NCBI RefSeq assembly: GCF_021952865.1
Contig: NZ_CP040792.1
Location: 1-64,000 of the forward strand
From: Clavibacter californiensis
GTDB lineage: Bacteria > Actinomycetota > Actinomycetes > Actinomycetales > Microbacteriaceae
Length of the DNA: 64,000 nucleotides
Reading direction: 5' to 3'
The notes beneath the pieces were generated by a model, which did not search any database, was not told the DNA's origin, and was given only the letters and a program-made list of their open reading frames with translations. This document shows positions 50,252 through 62,136 of the stretch, piece by piece; the first letter of the stretch is position 1, and every line of letters starts with the position of its first letter. A program made the position numbers and the translations under genes.

Positions 50252-50620
50252 CTAAATGACCTCCGGTGCCAGCGAGATGATCTTCATGAACTTCTTGTCC
50301 CGGAGCTCGCGGCCCACCGGTCCGAAGATGCGGGTGCCGCGGGGCTCCCCGTTGCTGTTCAGGATGACGGCGGCGTTCTCGTCGAACTTGATGTACGAGC
50401 CGTCGGGACGGCGCGTCTCCTTCTTGGTCCGGACGATGACGGCCTTGACGACCTCGCCCTTCTTGACGTTTCCGCCGGGGATCGCGTCCTTGACGGTCGC
50501 GACGATGACGTCACCGAGACCGGCGTAGCGGCGACCCGAGCCACCGAGCACGCGGATGGTCAAGATCTCCTTGGCACCCGTGTTGTCCGCGATCTTGAGG
50601 CGGGATTCCTGCTGAATCAC
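50252..50620 (-). CDS. rplN: 50S ribosomal protein L14
   Basis: 122 residues, normal length: [40 protein letters not shown] and the end [12 protein letters not shown]. Contacts the 30S subunit at bridge B8. Confidence 0.97.
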   Translation of the reverse strand: MIQQESRLKIADNTGAKEILTIRVLGGSGRRYAGLGDVIVATVKDAIPGGNVKKGEVVKAVIVRTKKETRRPDGSYIKFDENAAVILNSNGEPRGTRIFGPVGRELRDKKFMKIISLAPEVI

Positions 50621-50647
50621 TGTTGCTCCTTATCCAAGCAGCCGGGG

Positions 50648-50944
50648 CTACTTGGCCTTCTCGAGGATCTCGACCAGGCGCCAGCGCTTGGAGGCGCTGA
50701 GGGGACGGGTCTCGTTGATCAGGACCAGGTCGCCGATGCCGGCGGTGTTCGCCTCGTCGTGCGCCTTGACCTTGGAGGTGCGGCGGATGACCTTGCCGTA
50801 CAGCGGGTGCTTCACGCGGTCCTCGACCTCGACGACGATGGTCTTGTCCATCTTGTCGCTGGTGACGTAGCCACGGCGGGACTTGCGGTAGCCGCGGTCG
50901 GCCGTCGCGGTGTCAGCCGTGTTCTTCTCTTCGGCGTTCGCCAT
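50648..50944 (-). CDS. rpsQ: 30S ribosomal protein S17
   Basis: 98 residues from the ATG at 50944, 2 bases after the rpmC stop; a TTG two codons upstream overlaps that stop and is less likely. Core: [35 protein letters not shown] and [18 protein letters not shown], after a 20-residue acidic start. Confidence 0.96.
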   Translation of the reverse strand: MANAEEKNTADTATADRGYRKSRRGYVTSDKMDKTIVVEVEDRVKHPLYGKVIRRTSKVKAHDEANTAGIGDLVLINETRPLSASKRWRLVEILEKAK

Positions 50945-50946
50945 GA

Positions 50947-51273
50947 TCAAGCCTCCTCAGCCTTCTCGGTGACGGCGGCGTCGTCGGCCTTCGCGGCCTT
51001 CTTCGTCGCCTTCTTCTTCTCGGGCTTCTCGGGGACCTCGACGGGGGCGGGCGTGGCACGGATGCCCAGCTCGCGCTCGCGGATGACCGTGTAGATCCGA
51101 GCGATGTCGCGCTTGACCGCGCGGAGGCGGCCGTGGCTGTCGAGCTGACCGGTGGCCGACTGGAAGCGCAGGTTGAACAGCTCCTCCTTGGCCTTCTTCA
51201 GCTCTTCGACGAGTCGCTCGTCCTCGAAAGTGTCCAGCTCGACGGGGGCGAGCTCCTTGGAACCGATCGCCAT
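50947..51273 (-). CDS. rpmC: 50S ribosomal protein L29 with Lys/Ala-rich tail
   Basis: 108 residues. The L29 helices are about 10-75 ([39 protein letters not shown]). The last 35 residues are a charged extension ([17 protein letters not shown]), longer than the usual 65-80 residue protein. The ATG overlaps the rplP stop in TAATG. Confidence 0.96.
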   Translation of the reverse strand: MAIGSKELAPVELDTFEDERLVEELKKAKEELFNLRFQSATGQLDSHGRLRAVKRDIARIYTVIRERELGIRATPAPVEVPEKPEKKKATKKAAKADDAAVTEKAEEA

Positions 51274-51692
51274 TATGCGTCGCCTTCCTCGCGCTTGATG
51301 ATGCGTGCCTTGAGGGGCAGCTTGTGGATGGCCCGGGTGAGCGCCGCACGCGCGGTCTCCTCGTCGACGCCGGAGAGCTCGAAGAGCACACGACCCGGCT
51401 TGACGTTCGCGACCCACCACTCGACCGAGCCCTTGCCGGAACCCATGCGGGTCTCGGCGGGCTTCTTGGTGAGCGGACGGTCCGGGAAGATGTTGATGTA
51501 GACGTTGCCGCCGCGCTTGACGTATCGCGTCATGGCGATTCGAGCGGACTCGATCTGGCGGTTCGTCACATAGGCGGGCGTGAGGGCCTGGATGCCGTAC
51601 TCGCCGAACGAGACGACGGTGCCGCCGGTCGCGTGGCCGGTACGACCCGGGTGGTGCTGCTTGCGGTGCTTGACCTTGCGGGGGATCAACAT
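51273..51692 (-). CDS. rplP: 50S ribosomal protein L16
   Basis: 139 residues: [40 protein letters not shown] and [18 protein letters not shown]. Two bases after rpsC; overlaps rpmC by one base. Confidence 0.97.
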   Translation of the reverse strand: MLIPRKVKHRKQHHPGRTGHATGGTVVSFGEYGIQALTPAYVTNRQIESARIAMTRYVKRGGNVYINIFPDRPLTKKPAETRMGSGKGSVEWWVANVKPGRVLFELSGVDEETARAALTRAIHKLPLKARIIKREEGDA

Positions 51693-51694
51693 GG

Positions 51695-52492
51695 TTACGC
51701 CTCAACTCCTGCTGCGGCGACCGGCGCTGCCTCGGCGGCCGGCGCGGTGCGCGGCGCGTTGGTGCGGCGATCTCCGGTTCGACCGTCGGAACGGTCGTTA
51801 CGACGCTCCGGGCGCGACGACTTCTGGTTCGCCTGCTCCCGAGCGAGATCCTTGTTGGTGATGTCGCCCTTGTAGACCCAGACCTTCACGCCGATGCGGC
51901 CGAAGGACGTGCGGGCCTCGTAGAAGCCGTAGTCGATGTTCGCGCGGAGGGTGTGCAGGGGCACGCGGCCCTCGCGGTAGAACTCCGAGCGGCTCATCTC
52001 GGCGCCGCCGAGGCGGCCCGACACCTGGATGCGGACGCCCTTGGCGCCGGCGCGCTGCGCGCCCTGCAGGCCCTTGCGCATCGCGCGGCGGAACGCCACA
52101 CGACCCGCGAGCTGCTCGGCGATGCCCTGGGCGACCAGCTGGGCCTCGGCCTCGGGGTTCTTCACCTCGAGGATGTTCAGCTGGATCTGCTTGCCCGTGA
52201 GCTTCTCGAGGTCGGCGCGGATGCGCTCGGCCTCGACGCCGCGGCGGCCGATGACGATGCCGGGACGCGCCGTGTAGATGTCCACGCGGACACGGTCACG
52301 GGTGCGCTCGATCTCGATGCGCGCCACACCGGCGCGGTCGAGGCTCGTCTTGAGCATGGTGCGGATGCGCACGTCCTCGGCGACGTAGTCGCTGTAACGC
52401 TGCCCCTTCTTCGTGCTGTCCGAGAACCAACGCGACACGTGGTCGGTCGTGATCCCGAGACGGAACCCGTACGGGTTGACCTTCTGTCCCAT
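51695..52492 (-). CDS. rpsC: 30S ribosomal protein S3
   Basis: 265 residues. [20 protein letters not shown], the KH domain with [17 protein letters not shown], and the C-terminal [21 protein letters not shown] 50-residue Arg/Asn then Ala-rich tail follows. Overlaps rplV by one base. Confidence 0.97.
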   Translation of the reverse strand: MGQKVNPYGFRLGITTDHVSRWFSDSTKKGQRYSDYVAEDVRIRTMLKTSLDRAGVARIEIERTRDRVRVDIYTARPGIVIGRRGVEAERIRADLEKLTGKQIQLNILEVKNPEAEAQLVAQGIAEQLAGRVAFRRAMRKGLQGAQRAGAKGVRIQVSGRLGGAEMSRSEFYREGRVPLHTLRANIDYGFYEARTSFGRIGVKVWVYKGDITNKDLAREQANQKSSRPERRNDRSDGRTGDRRTNAPRTAPAAEAAPVAAAGVEA

Positions 52493-52884
52493 TACTTGCT
52501 CGCCTTCTTCGTGGTCGTCGCCACGTCCGCCTCATCCGGCGTCGCGAGGACGACCGTGATGTGGCTGGTGCGCTTGTTGATACGGAATGCGCGACCCTGT
52601 GCGCGCGGCTGGAACCGCTTGAGGGTGGTGCCCTCGTCCACGAACGCCTTGGCGATGTAGAGGTCCTGCTCCGCGAGGAAGCTGTTGGACGCGTCGGCCT
52701 TGACCCGCGCGTTCGCCATGGCCGAGGCCACCAGCTTGTAGATCGGCTCGCTCGCGCCCTGCGGCGCGAACTTCAGGATGGCCAGGGCCTCCTCGGCCTG
52801 CTTGCCACGGATCATGTCCACGACGCGACGGGCCTTCTGGGGGGTGACGCGGATGTGACGCACGCGTGCGATCGACTCCACCAT
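52492..52884 (-). CDS. rplV: 50S ribosomal protein L22
   Basis: 130 residues: [39 protein letters not shown] and the tunnel-lining loop [20 protein letters not shown]. Normal length plus a short Thr/Lys tail. Confidence 0.97.
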   Translation of the reverse strand: MVESIARVRHIRVTPQKARRVVDMIRGKQAEEALAILKFAPQGASEPIYKLVASAMANARVKADASNSFLAEQDLYIAKAFVDEGTTLKRFQPRAQGRAFRINKRTSHITVVLATPDEADVATTTKKASK

Positions 52885-52909
52885 TTCTCTCCTCCTTCTC
52901 GTCGCCGCG

Positions 52910-53191
52910 TTAGCGGCGACGACCCTTCTTGTCGTCCTTCACGTGGCCGCGGAAGGTGCGCGTGAGCGCGAACTCGCCGAGCTTGTGTCCGACCATGGAC
53001 TCCGTGACGAACACGGGGACGTGCTTGCGACCGTCGTGCACCGCGATGGTGTGACCCAGCATCGCCGGGATGATCATCGAGCGGCGCGACCAGGTCTTGA
53101 TCACGTTCTTGCTGCTGGCCTCGTTCGCCGAGATCACCTTGCGGAGCAGGTGGTCGTCGACGAAGGGGCCCTTCTTCAGACTGCGTGGCAT
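52910..53191 (-). CDS. rpsS: 30S ribosomal protein S19
   Basis: 93 residues: [39 protein letters not shown] and [20 protein letters not shown]. Follows rplB by 12 bases. Confidence 0.97.
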   Translation of the reverse strand: MPRSLKKGPFVDDHLLRKVISANEASSKNVIKTWSRRSMIIPAMLGHTIAVHDGRKHVPVFVTESMVGHKLGEFALTRTFRGHVKDDKKGRRR

Positions 53192-53203
53192 CTTCTACAA
53201 CTC

Positions 53204-54043
<840 letters not shown>

Positions 54044-54065
54044 TGGTGTTTTCCTAGTCCCGGTC

Positions 54066-54365
54066 TCAGCCGACAGTCGTGAAGATGTCGATGGAGCCCG
54101 ACTTGAGGGAGACGATGGCGCGCTTGGTGTCCTTGCGCTTGCCCATCCCGAACTTGGTCCGGCGGGTCTTGCCCTGCTTGTTGAGCGTGTTGACCGACGC
54201 GACCTGCACGCCGAAGATCTTCTCGATCGCGAGCTTGATCTCGGTCTTGTTCGAACGGGGGTCCACGATGAACGTGTACTTGCCCTGGTCGATCAGGCCG
54301 TAGCTCTTCTCGGAGACGACCGGCGCGATGATGATGTCGCGGGGATCCTTCTGGGTGGCGCTCAT
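54066..54365 (-). CDS. rplW: 50S ribosomal protein L23
   Basis: 99 residues: [39 protein letters not shown] and [20 protein letters not shown]. Forms the exit-tunnel docking site. Overlaps rplD by 4 bases. Confidence 0.97.
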   Translation of the reverse strand: MSATQKDPRDIIIAPVVSEKSYGLIDQGKYTFIVDPRSNKTEIKLAIEKIFGVQVASVNTLNKQGKTRRTKFGMGKRKDTKRAIVSLKSGSIDIFTTVG

Positions 54366-55018
54366 GCGGCAACCTCTTCCTTGGCCGTCTTCGACTCGAC
54401 GAACGCGTCGAACGCGCCCTTCGTGAAGACGATGTCGTCGCTCACGAGCACGTCGTACGCGTTGAGCTGGTCGTAGGACAGCACGTGGACCGTCGGGATG
54501 TTGCGCACGCTGCGGAGGCTGACCTCGTCGGTGCGCTCCAGGACGATGAGGACGTGCTTGCTCGTGGCGATGCCCTCGAGCAACGCGACCACGGTCTTCG
54601 TCGAGGGGACGTCTCCGGCGGAGAGGCTCTCGATGACGTGGAGGCGGGCGCCGCGCGCGCGGTCGGAGAGGGCGCCGAGCAGAGCCGCGGCGATCATCTT
54701 CTTGGGGGTGCGCTGCGAGTAGCTGCGGGGCGTGGGCCCGTGGACGATGCCACCGCCGGTCATCTGGGGGGCGCGGATCGAGCCCTGACGAGCGCGACCG
54801 GTTCCCTTCTGCTTGAACGGCTTGCGGCCGGCGCCGGAGACCTCGCCGCGACCCTTGGTCTTGTGCGTCCCCTGGCGCGCCGCGGCGAGCTGGGCGACGA
54901 CGACCTGGTGGATGAGCGGGACGTTGGTCTGCACGTCGAACAGCGACGCGGGCAGGTCGACGGAGCCGGTGACTGCACCGGTCGCGTCGAGGACGTCGAG
55001 CTGGGTGTCGGTAGCCAT
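54362..55018 (-). CDS. rplD: 50S ribosomal protein L4
   Basis: 218 residues from the ATG at 55018 ([18 protein letters not shown]). The tunnel loop is [20 protein letters not shown] then [15 protein letters not shown]. The frame is open further into rplC but is not coding there. Two bases after rplC. Confidence 0.97.
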   Translation of the reverse strand: MATDTQLDVLDATGAVTGSVDLPASLFDVQTNVPLIHQVVVAQLAAARQGTHKTKGRGEVSGAGRKPFKQKGTGRARQGSIRAPQMTGGGIVHGPTPRSYSQRTPKKMIAAALLGALSDRARGARLHVIESLSAGDVPSTKTVVALLEGIATSKHVLIVLERTDEVSLRSVRNIPTVHVLSYDQLNAYDVLVSDDIVFTKGAFDAFVESKTAKEEVAA

Positions 55019-55020
55019 GA

Positions 55021-55674
55021 CTACTTCCCCTTCACTGCGTTGCGGACGAAGACGATGCGGCCACGCGCGCCGGGCACTGCGCCCTTGACGAGCAGGAGGC
55101 CCTTCTCGGCGTCCACGCTGTGGACGACGAGGTTCAGCACGGTGACGCGCTCGCCGCCCATGCGACCGGCCATGCGCATGCCCTTGAAGACACGGCTGGG
55201 GGTCGAGGAGGCGCCGATGGAGCCGGGCTTGCGGTGGTTGCGGTGCGAACCGTGCGAAGCGGAGACGCCCTTGAAGTTGTGGCGCTTCATGACGCCGGCG
55301 AAGCCCTTGCCCTTGCTGGTGCCGACGACGTCGACCTTGGTGCCGGGCTCGAACGCGCCGACGGTGATCTCCTGGCCGAGCGTGTACTCGGCGAAGTCGG
55401 CCGTGCGGACCTCGGTGAGGTGGCGGCGCGGCGTGACGCCGGCCTTGTCGAAGTGGCCGGTGCTCGGCTTGTCGGCCTTGCGGGGGTCGATCTGGCCGTA
55501 GGCGATCTGGATGGCGCCGTAGCCGTCGACCTCGGGCGTGCGCACCTGGGTGACGACGTTCGGGGTGATCTGCACGACGGTCACGGGGATGAGCTTGTTG
55601 TTCTCGTCCCACACCTGCGTCATGCCCAGCTTCGTGCCGAGCAGACCGGTGAAAGTCCTGTTAGCGGTAGACAT
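55021..55674 (-). CDS. rplC: 50S ribosomal protein L3
   Basis: 217 residues: [39 protein letters not shown] and [20 protein letters not shown]. Follows rpsJ by 8 bases. Confidence 0.97.
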   Translation of the reverse strand: MSTANRTFTGLLGTKLGMTQVWDENNKLIPVTVVQITPNVVTQVRTPEVDGYGAIQIAYGQIDPRKADKPSTGHFDKAGVTPRRHLTEVRTADFAEYTLGQEITVGAFEPGTKVDVVGTSKGKGFAGVMKRHNFKGVSASHGSHRNHRKPGSIGASSTPSRVFKGMRMAGRMGGERVTVLNLVVHSVDAEKGLLLVKGAVPGARGRIVFVRNAVKGK

Positions 55675-55682
55675 GGGTTCCC

Positions 55683-55991
55683 TTAGAGCTTGATCTCGAT
55701 GTTGACGTCGGCCGGGAGGTCGAGTCGCATGAGCGAGTCGACCGCCTTCGGCGTCGGGTCGACGATGTCGATCAGACGCTTGTGCGTGCGCATCTCGAAG
55801 TGCTCGCGGCTGTCCTTGTACTTGTGGGGGGAACGGATCACGCAGATCACGTTCTTCTCCGTGGGCAGCGGCACCGGGCCGACGACCGTGGCGCCCGCGC
55901 GGGTCACCGTGTCGACGATCTTCCGGGCCGAGGAGTCGATGACCGAGTGGTCGTACGACTTAAGTCGGATGCGGATCTTCTGTCCCGCCAT
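55683..55991 (-). CDS. rpsJ: 30S ribosomal protein S10
   Basis: 102 residues: [40 protein letters not shown] and the end [14 protein letters not shown]. First gene of the S10 operon, with a long AT-poor upstream region holding several inverted repeats. Confidence 0.97.
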   Translation of the reverse strand: MAGQKIRIRLKSYDHSVIDSSARKIVDTVTRAGATVVGPVPLPTEKNVICVIRSPHKYKDSREHFEMRTHKRLIDIVDPTPKAVDSLMRLDLPADVNIEIKL

Positions 55992-56431
55992 GTGTGACTC
56001 TCTCTCTTTCGTGCGTCATGCGGCCTCGGACCGTATTGGACGCGTGTGTCCCTCGCTCGGACGGTCGCGCCTCCTGGCGCGCCCGATCCGTCGTGCACCC
56101 GGGCGCGCATCGTGGGACGCGGCCTCGGGCAGCTCGTGCACCCGCCCGCATGCGGGCGCGGACGAGCGGTGCTCATCCTGTGGGTGTCGTGTGCTTCTGC
56201 TCTGCTGCCCGCGGCCTAACCTGCTCCGGGAGCGACGAGCGCTCCGGGCGGCTATGCACTGCCTGGCAGTGATCCGGTGTCTCGCGCGCAGGGCGGCGTG
56301 CACCGGAATGTTGAACTAGACGAGTTTGTCATAGTCCGGCCATGCGTGCAACCCGGGCGTGTCGCGCCCACTCCCCCGTGTTTCCGGGGCTCTCGGCGCC
56401 TCGCGCGGAGGGCGCGGAGCTGGCGCTGCGG
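55992..56431. other. Upstream region of the S10 operon (440 bases, no gene seen)
   Basis: No supportable gene between rpsJ and topoisomerase IB. Several frames are open but read as noise. The region contains a 16-base perfect palindrome (56143-56158), an inverted repeat CACTGCC-T-GGCAGTG (56257-56271), imperfect CTCCGGG/CCCGGAG pairs (56223-56248) and a candidate promoter at 56323-56351 about 330 nt before rpsJ. A promoter this far upstream would give a long leader with room for regulatory RNA structure. Confidence 0.7.
56323..56351 (-). promoter_or_regulatory. Candidate promoter for the S10 operon
   Basis: Minus-strand TTGCAC (56346-56351), 17 nt, CAAACT (56323-56328). The -10 match is weak. 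Support comes from the sequence CGACACGCCCGGG directly upstream (56352-56364), which also occurs at the rplM and infA promoters. Confidence 0.35.
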
Positions 56432-57400
56432 TCACCGGAACAGCAGGTTCCTCAGCTCCGTCTCGCCCGAGGCCAGGCGCTGCGGGTCGATCGTGCGGCC
56501 GTGCACGTACTCGTCGACCAGCCGCGGATCCACGTAGCTGTTCTTCGCGACGGTCGGGGTGTTGCTGAGCACCTCGGCGGCGTCGCGGTACGCCTGCGCG
56601 AGCGCCCGCTGCCGCTTGCCCTTCGTCGCCTCGGGGCCGTGCTTCGCCAGGCTGATCGCCGCGGCGACCGTGCCGTGCAGCGTCCGGAAGTCCTTCGCGG
56701 TGAAGTCGCCGCCCGTGCGCTCGCGCACGTAGTCGTTGATGTCGGCCGCGCCGAGCGGGTGCCACTCGCCGCCGTCCTCGTAGGCCAGCAGCCGTGCGTT
56801 CGGACCGCGTTCCTGCAGACCGCCGACGACCTGCACGAGGTCGTGGTCGCGGATGTCGCTCGACCACTCCTGCCCGCTCTTCGCCGGGAACTCGAGGTGC
56901 ACGGTGTCCTCGTGCACGGTGACGTGCGAGCACAGCAGCGTCGACAGGCCGTGGCTGCCGTTCGACTCCGTGTAGCGCTCGCTGCCGACGCGCAGGCTGC
57001 CCGTGTCCAGCATCCGGAAGCCGGCAGCCAGCGCGCGCTCGCGCGTGAAGCCGTCCTGGCGGAGGTGCATCGTCACCTGACGACGCGCGGCCGGGAGCGA
57101 CTCGGCCAGCTGCAGCGAGCGGTCGAACTTGATCCGGTCCTTCTGCTCGCGCCAGGTCGGGTGGTAGATGTACTGCCGGCGGCCGGCGCTGTCCATGCCC
57201 GTCGCCTGCACGTGCCCGTTCTCGTAGGGCGCGATCCAGACGTCGGTCCAGGCCGGCGGGATGCCGAGGTGGTCCATGCGCGCGCGGAGCGCCTTGTCGG
57301 TGACGCGGTTCCCGTCGGCGTCGAGGTAGGTCCAGCCCTTCCCCGCCCTCTTGCGCGTGTAGCCCTTGCCGGTGGCGTCGCTGCGCCGGAGTCTGACCAT
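56432..57400 (-). CDS. DNA topoisomerase IB (poxvirus-like)
   Basis: 322 residues. Relaxes supercoils by a 3'-phosphotyrosyl nick. N-terminal domain GKGWTYLDADGNRVTDKALRAR and IPPAWTDVWIAP. Catalytic domain with FRMLDTGSLRVGSERYTESNG, KSGQEW, TAKDFRTLHGTV, and the nucleophilic tyrosine in KNSYVDPRLVDEY near residue 287. The gene breaks the usual tuf-rpsJ adjacency and probably has its own leaderless promoter. Type IB enzymes are scattered in bacteria, so this may be an acquired gene; codon use looks ordinary for the window. Confidence 0.92.
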   Translation of the reverse strand: MVRLRRSDATGKGYTRKRAGKGWTYLDADGNRVTDKALRARMDHLGIPPAWTDVWIAPYENGHVQATGMDSAGRRQYIYHPTWREQKDRIKFDRSLQLAESLPAARRQVTMHLRQDGFTRERALAAGFRMLDTGSLRVGSERYTESNGSHGLSTLLCSHVTVHEDTVHLEFPAKSGQEWSSDIRDHDLVQVVGGLQERGPNARLLAYEDGGEWHPLGAADINDYVRERTGGDFTAKDFRTLHGTVAAAISLAKHGPEATKGKRQRALAQAYRDAAEVLSNTPTVAKNSYVDPRLVDEYVHGRTIDPQRLASGETELRNLLFR

Positions 57401-57406
57401 TGGTAG

Positions 57407-57412
57407 AACCTA
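57407..57412 (-). promoter_or_regulatory. Candidate -10 box of a leaderless topoisomerase IB transcript
   Basis: TAGGTT on the minus strand, 6 nt before the ATG at 57400. Confidence 0.5.
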
Positions 57413-57488
57413 CGCGCACCATCGCCATTGGTTAGGGCACGATGCGACAGCTCCCGGCCAGCTGTGACACCTCATGGCGCGTTAACGG

Positions 57489-57525
57489 CCGACAGGGCCG
57501 GGCCATGACGGCCCGACCCTGTCGG
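57489..57525 (-). terminator. Terminator of the str operon after tuf
   Basis: Arms of 16 bases (57489-57504 and 57510-57525) with one mismatch and a 5-nt loop, 29 nt after the tuf stop. Confidence 0.85.
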
Positions 57526-57554
57526 AGGTGGTGCTGGTGGAGCTGGAGCTGGAG

Positions 57555-58748
57555 CTACTTGACGATCTTCGTGACCGTGCCGGCGCCGACGGTGCGGCCA
57601 CCCTCACGGATGGCGAAGCCGAGGCCCTCCTCCATGGCGATCGGCTGGATCAGCGCGACGTTCATGTCGGTGGTGTCGCCGGGCATGACCATCTCGGTGC
57701 CCTCGGGCAGCGTGATGACGCCGGTGACGTCGGTGGTGCGGAAGTAGAACTGCGGACGGTAGTTCGCGTAGAACGGGTTGTGACGCCCGCCCTCCTCCTT
57801 GGAGAGGATGTACGCGGTGCCCTCGAAGTCCGTGTGCGGCGTGACCGAACCCGGCTTGACGATGACCTGGCCGCGCTCGACGTCCTCGCGCTTGGTGCCA
57901 CGGAGCAGGAGCCCGCAGTTCTCGCCGGCCCAGGCCTCGTCGAGCTGCTTGTGGAACATCTCGATGCCCGTGACGGTGGTCTTGACGGTGGGACGGATGC
58001 CCACGATCTCGACGTCCGAGTTGATGGCGAGGGTGCCGCGCTCGGCGCGACCCGTGACGACGGTGCCACGACCGGTGATCGTGAAGACGTCCTCGACGGG
58101 CATGAGGAACGGCTTGTCCTTGTCGCGGACGGGCTCCGGGATGGACTCGTCGACCGCGTCCATGAGCTTGACGATCTGCTCGACCCACTTCTCGTCGCCC
58201 TCGAGCGCCTTGAGGCCGGAGACCTGGACGACGGGGGCGTTGTCGCCGTCGAAGTCCTGGCTGGAGAGCAGCTCGCGGACCTCGAGCTCGACGAGCTCGA
58301 GGATCTCCTCGTCGTCGACCATGTCCGACTTGTTGAGCGCGACGAGCAGGTACGGCACGCCGACCTGCTTGGCGAGCAGCACGTGCTCGCGCGTCTGCGC
58401 CATGGGGCCGTCGGTGGCGGCGACCACGAGGATCGCGCCGTCCATCTGGGCGGCGCCCGTGATCATGTTCTTGATGTAGTCAGCGTGACCCGGGGCGTCG
58501 ACGTGCGCGTAGTGACGCTTGGGCGTCTCGTACTCGACGTGCGAGATGTTGATCGTGATGCCGCGCTGGCGCTCCTCGGGAGCGGAGTCGATGGACGCGA
58601 AGTCGCGCTGCACGTTGGTCGCCGACGGGTACTTGTCCGCCAGGACCTTGGAGATCGCTGCCGTCAGCGTCGTCTTGCCGTGGTCGACGTGACCGATCGT
58701 TCCGATGTTGACGTGCGGCTTGGTCCGCTCGAACTTGGCCTTACCCAC
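57555..58748 (-). CDS. tuf: Translation elongation factor Tu
   Basis: 397 residues. GTP-binding motifs [33 protein letters not shown] and ALNKSDM; domain [25 protein letters not shown]; ends [10 protein letters not shown]. Last gene of rpsL-rpsG-fusA-tuf. Confidence 0.98.
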   Translation of the reverse strand: MGKAKFERTKPHVNIGTIGHVDHGKTTLTAAISKVLADKYPSATNVQRDFASIDSAPEERQRGITINISHVEYETPKRHYAHVDAPGHADYIKNMITGAAQMDGAILVVAATDGPMAQTREHVLLAKQVGVPYLLVALNKSDMVDDEEILELVELEVRELLSSQDFDGDNAPVVQVSGLKALEGDEKWVEQIVKLMDAVDESIPEPVRDKDKPFLMPVEDVFTITGRGTVVTGRAERGTLAINSDVEIVGIRPTVKTTVTGIEMFHKQLDEAWAGENCGLLLRGTKREDVERGQVIVKPGSVTPHTDFEGTAYILSKEEGGRHNPFYANYRPQFYFRTTDVTGVITLPEGTEMVMPGDTTDMNVALIQPIAMEEGLGFAIREGGRTVGAGTVTKIVK

Positions 58749-58776
58749 TGTGGGTCCTCCTCAGGACTCGGTTGCG

Positions 58777-58802
58777 GGGCGTCCGGGTGTTCCCGGACGC
58801 CC
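58777..58802 (-). terminator. Intercistronic hairpin between fusA and tuf
   Basis: Perfect 11-base arms at 58777-58787 and 58792-58802 with loop TGTT, about 28 nt before tuf. May allow differential expression or processing, since EF-Tu is needed in excess over EF-G. Confidence 0.5.
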
Positions 58803-58861
58803 TGCGTGTTGGAGATCTTGCTTATGGTACTGAAACGGCGGATGCCGCTCGAACTGGAGGG

Positions 58862-60976
58862 CTACTCGCCCTTGTTCTTCTGGACGATCTCGTCGGCGAC
58901 AGCCTTCGGGACCTCGGCGTAGCTGCCGAAGCTCATCGAGTACACCGCGCGGCCGGAGGTCTTGCTCCTCAGGTCGCCGACGTAGCCGAACATCTCCGAC
59001 AGGGGGACGTTCGCGGTGATGACCTTCACGCCGCTCGCGTCCTCCATGGCCTGGATCTGGCCGCGCCGGGAGTTCAGGTCGCCGATGACGTCGCCCATGT
59101 ACTCCTCGGGCGTACGGACCTCGACGGCCATGAGCGGCTCGAGCAGCACGGGCTTCGCCTTGCGCGCGGCCTCCTTGAAGGCCATCGAGCCGGCGATCTT
59201 GAACGCCATCTCCGAGGAGTCGACGTCGTGCGCGGCGCCGTCCAGCAGCGTCGCCTTCACGCCGACCATCGGGTAGCCGGCGAGGATGCCGACCTGGAGC
59301 GCGTCCTGGATGCCCGCGTCCACCGAGGGGATGTACTCCCGGGGGACGCGACCGCCGGTGACCTTGTTGTCGAACTCGTAGGTCTTCTCCGCGGTCACCT
59401 CCATGGGCTCGATCTTGATCTGGATCTTGGCGAACTGCCCGGATCCACCCGTCTGCTTCTTGTGCGTGAAGTCGTGCTTGTCGACCGTGCCGCGGATGGT
59501 CTCGCGGTACGCGACCTGCGGCTTGCCGACGTTTGCCTCGACGTTGAACTCGCGCTTCATGCGGTCGACCAGGATGTCGAGGTGGAGCTCGCCCATGCCC
59601 TTGATGACCGTCTGACCGGTCTCCTGGTTCTGCTCGGTGCGGAAGGTCGGGTCCTCCTCGGCGAGCTTCTGGATGGCGACACCCAGCTTCTCCTGGTCGG
59701 CCTTCGTCTTCGGCTCGATCGCGACCTCGATGACGGGCTCGGGGAACGTCATCGACTCGAGGACGATCTGGTCCTGCGGGTCGCAGAGCGTGTCGCCCGT
59801 GGTCGTGTCCTTGAGGCCGATGACCGCGTAGATGTGACCGGCGGTGACCGAGTCGACCGGGTTCTCCTTGTTGGAGTGCATCTGGAAGATCTTGCCGATG
59901 CGCTCCTTCTTGCCCTTGGTCGAGTTGATGACCTGCGAGCCGCTCGCGATGGTGCCCGAGTAGACCCGGACGTACGTGAGGCGACCGAAGAACGGGTGCA
60001 CCGCGACCTTGAACGCGAGCGCCGAGAAGGGCTCGGTCGAGTCGGGCTTGCGGATGATGATCTTCTCCTCGTCGCGCACGTCGTGGCCCTCCATGGGGGG
60101 CACGTCGAGCGGGCTGGGGAGGTAGTCGATCACCGCGTCGAGCATCGGCTGGACGCCGCGGTTCTTGAACGCGGAACCGCAGAGCACGGGGTAGATCTCG
60201 CTGTTGACGGTGAGCTTGCGGATGGCGGCCTTGATCTCCGCCACCGTCAGCTCCTCGCCGCCGAAGTACTTCTCGAGCAGCGCGTCGTCGGTCTCGGCGA
60301 CGGTCTCGAGCAGCTTGGCCCGGTACTCGTCCGCCTTGTCCTTCAGATCCGCGGGGATCTCCTCGATGTCGTACTTCGCACCGAGCTCGACGTCTCCCTT
60401 GGAGTCGCCGCGCCAGGTCAGCGCGCGCATCTCGACGAGGTCGATGACGCCCTCGAAGCCGCCCTCCGCGCCGATGGGCAGCTGGATGACCAGCGGCTTC
60501 GCGCCGAGGCGGTTGATGATCGTGTCGACCGTGAAGTAGAAGTCGGCACCGAGCTTGTCCATCTTGTTGACGAAGCAGATGCGCGGCACGTCGTACTTGT
60601 CGGCCTGGCGCCACACCGTCTCGGACTGGGGCTCGACGCCCTCCTTGCCGTCGAACACGGCGACCGCGCCGTCGAGGACGCGGAGCGAACGCTCCACCTC
60701 GACGGTGAAGTCGACGTGCCCGGGGGTGTCGATGATGTTGATCTGGTTCTTGTTCCAGAAGCACGTCGTCGCGGCGGACGTGATGGTGATGCCGCGCTCC
60801 TGCTCCTGGGCCATCCAGTCCATCGTGGCGGCGCCGTCGTGGACCTCGCCGATCTTGTGAGTGATGCCCGTGTAGTACAGGATGCGCTCGGTGGTGGTGG
60901 TCTTGCCGGCATCGATGTGAGCCATGATGCCGATGTTGCGGACCTTGTTCAGGTCGGTGAGCACGTCCTGTGCCAC
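58862..60976 (-). CDS. fusA: Translation elongation factor G
   Basis: 704 residues. G1 motif [21 protein letters not shown]3 [18 protein letters not shown]4 [11 protein letters not shown]; domain [22 protein letters not shown]; domain [15 protein letters not shown]. Normal length and all domains intact. Confidence 0.98.
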   Translation of the reverse strand: MAQDVLTDLNKVRNIGIMAHIDAGKTTTTERILYYTGITHKIGEVHDGAATMDWMAQEQERGITITSAATTCFWNKNQINIIDTPGHVDFTVEVERSLRVLDGAVAVFDGKEGVEPQSETVWRQADKYDVPRICFVNKMDKLGADFYFTVDTIINRLGAKPLVIQLPIGAEGGFEGVIDLVEMRALTWRGDSKGDVELGAKYDIEEIPADLKDKADEYRAKLLETVAETDDALLEKYFGGEELTVAEIKAAIRKLTVNSEIYPVLCGSAFKNRGVQPMLDAVIDYLPSPLDVPPMEGHDVRDEEKIIIRKPDSTEPFSALAFKVAVHPFFGRLTYVRVYSGTIASGSQVINSTKGKKERIGKIFQMHSNKENPVDSVTAGHIYAVIGLKDTTTGDTLCDPQDQIVLESMTFPEPVIEVAIEPKTKADQEKLGVAIQKLAEEDPTFRTEQNQETGQTVIKGMGELHLDILVDRMKREFNVEANVGKPQVAYRETIRGTVDKHDFTHKKQTGGSGQFAKIQIKIEPMEVTAEKTYEFDNKVTGGRVPREYIPSVDAGIQDALQVGILAGYPMVGVKATLLDGAAHDVDSSEMAFKIAGSMAFKEAARKAKPVLLEPLMAVEVRTPEEYMGDVIGDLNSRRGQIQAMEDASGVKVITANVPLSEMFGYVGDLRSKTSGRAVYSMSFGSYAEVPKAVADEIVQKNKGE

Positions 60977-61023
60977 AGGTTCCTCCGAAAGGGGTTGGTG
61001 GTGCTGTCGAACGAGGTGGACGA

Positions 61024-61494
61024 CTACCAGCGGTAGTGCGCGAAGGCCTTGTTCGACTCGGCCATCTTGTGGGTGTCCTCGCGGCGCTTGACCGCGGCAC
61101 CGAGGCCGTTCGACGCGTCGAGGATCTCGTTGGTGAGACGCTCGGTCATCGTCTTCTCGCGACGCGACTTGGCGTACGTCGTGAGCCAGCGGAGCGCGAG
61201 GGTGTTCGCGCGGTGCGGCTTGACCTCGATCGGCACCTGGTAGGTGGAGCCACCCACGCGGCGCGAGCGGACCTCGAGTGCCGGGCGGACGTTGTCGAGC
61301 GCCTTCTTCAGCGTGACGACGGCGTCCTGGCCGTTCTTGGCAGCTACGCCGGCGAGGGCGTCGTAGACGATCTTCTCGGCGAGGCCCTTCTTGCCGTCGA
61401 GCAGGATCTTGTTGACGAGCTGGCTGACGATCGGCGCACCGTAGACGGGATCTGCGACGACAGGGCGCTTGGGGGCGGGACCCTTGCGAGGCAT
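61024..61494 (-). CDS. rpsG: 30S ribosomal protein S7
   Basis: 156 residues: [60 protein letters not shown] and [13 protein letters not shown] at the end. Overlaps rpsL by one base (TAATG). Confidence 0.98.
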   Translation of the reverse strand: MPRKGPAPKRPVVADPVYGAPIVSQLVNKILLDGKKGLAEKIVYDALAGVAAKNGQDAVVTLKKALDNVRPALEVRSRRVGGSTYQVPIEVKPHRANTLALRWLTTYAKSRREKTMTERLTNEILDASNGLGAAVKRREDTHKMAESNKAFAHYRW

Positions 61495-61868
61495 TACTTC
61501 TTCTCCATCTTCGCGCCGTACCGGCTGCGAGCCTGCTTGCGGTTCTTCACGGCCTGGGTGTCGAGCGCGCCGCGGACGATCTTGTAGCGCACGCCGGGGA
61601 GGTCCTTCACGCGACCGCCGCGGACGAGCACCATGGAGTGCTCCTGCAGGTTGTGGCCCTCACCGGGGATGTAGGCCGTCACCTCCTGGCCGTTGCTGAG
61701 CTTGACGCGGGCGACCTTGCGCAGGGCAGAGTTCGGCTTCTTGGGCGTGGTCGTGTAGACGCGGGTGCAGACGCCGCGCTGCTGGGGGTTCGCCTTCAGG
61801 GCGGGCGCCTTGGTCTTGACGACCTTGGGCGTGCGGCCCTTGCGGACCAGCTGCTGGATGGTGGGCAC
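61494..61868 (-). CDS. rpsL: 30S ribosomal protein S12
   Basis: 124 residues: [38 protein letters not shown], and [20 protein letters not shown]. The two lysines whose change gives streptomycin resistance (in KKPNSA and RVKDLPG) are present in the sensitive form. First gene of the str operon with a leader of about 230 nt. Confidence 0.98.
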   Translation of the reverse strand: MPTIQQLVRKGRTPKVVKTKAPALKANPQQRGVCTRVYTTTPKKPNSALRKVARVKLSNGQEVTAYIPGEGHNLQEHSMVLVRGGRVKDLPGVRYKIVRGALDTQAVKNRKQARSRYGAKMEKK

Positions 61869-62107
61869 TACGGGACTCCTCGATGCTGCACGGTGACAGC
61901 GGGTTGATGGTCAGCATTCGACGCCCGCGAGCGGGGATCGAGTTCAACTGGACCCGCACGTCCGTCGCCCACGGGAGTGGGAGGCGCCGGCGGGTATGCC
62001 GTGGGGGCCGGCCGAATGGACGAACCCTGATCGGTGCGCTCCTGGCCCGCCCGGCGCACCGACTTCACGGCACGACACGAGCGCACGCCTGAGCGCACAC
62101 CCCCGCT

Positions 62108-62136
62108 ACGATACAGTTCCGCGACTCGCCGGTCAA
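62108..62136 (-). promoter_or_regulatory. Promoter of rpsL-rpsG-fusA-tuf
   Basis: Minus-strand TTGACC (62131-62136), exactly 17 nt, TATCGT (62108-62113). The -35 box overlaps the stop codon of the upstream membrane protein gene. The leader of about 230 nt (61869-62101) holds no gene. Confidence 0.7.

Noticed and set aside
55992-56310. Several 60-200 codon frames upstream of rpsJ on both strands.
   Set aside because: Arg/Ser/Pro-rich, unsupported by motifs or ribosome-binding sites, and lying in a region of inverted repeats typical of a leader or promoter.
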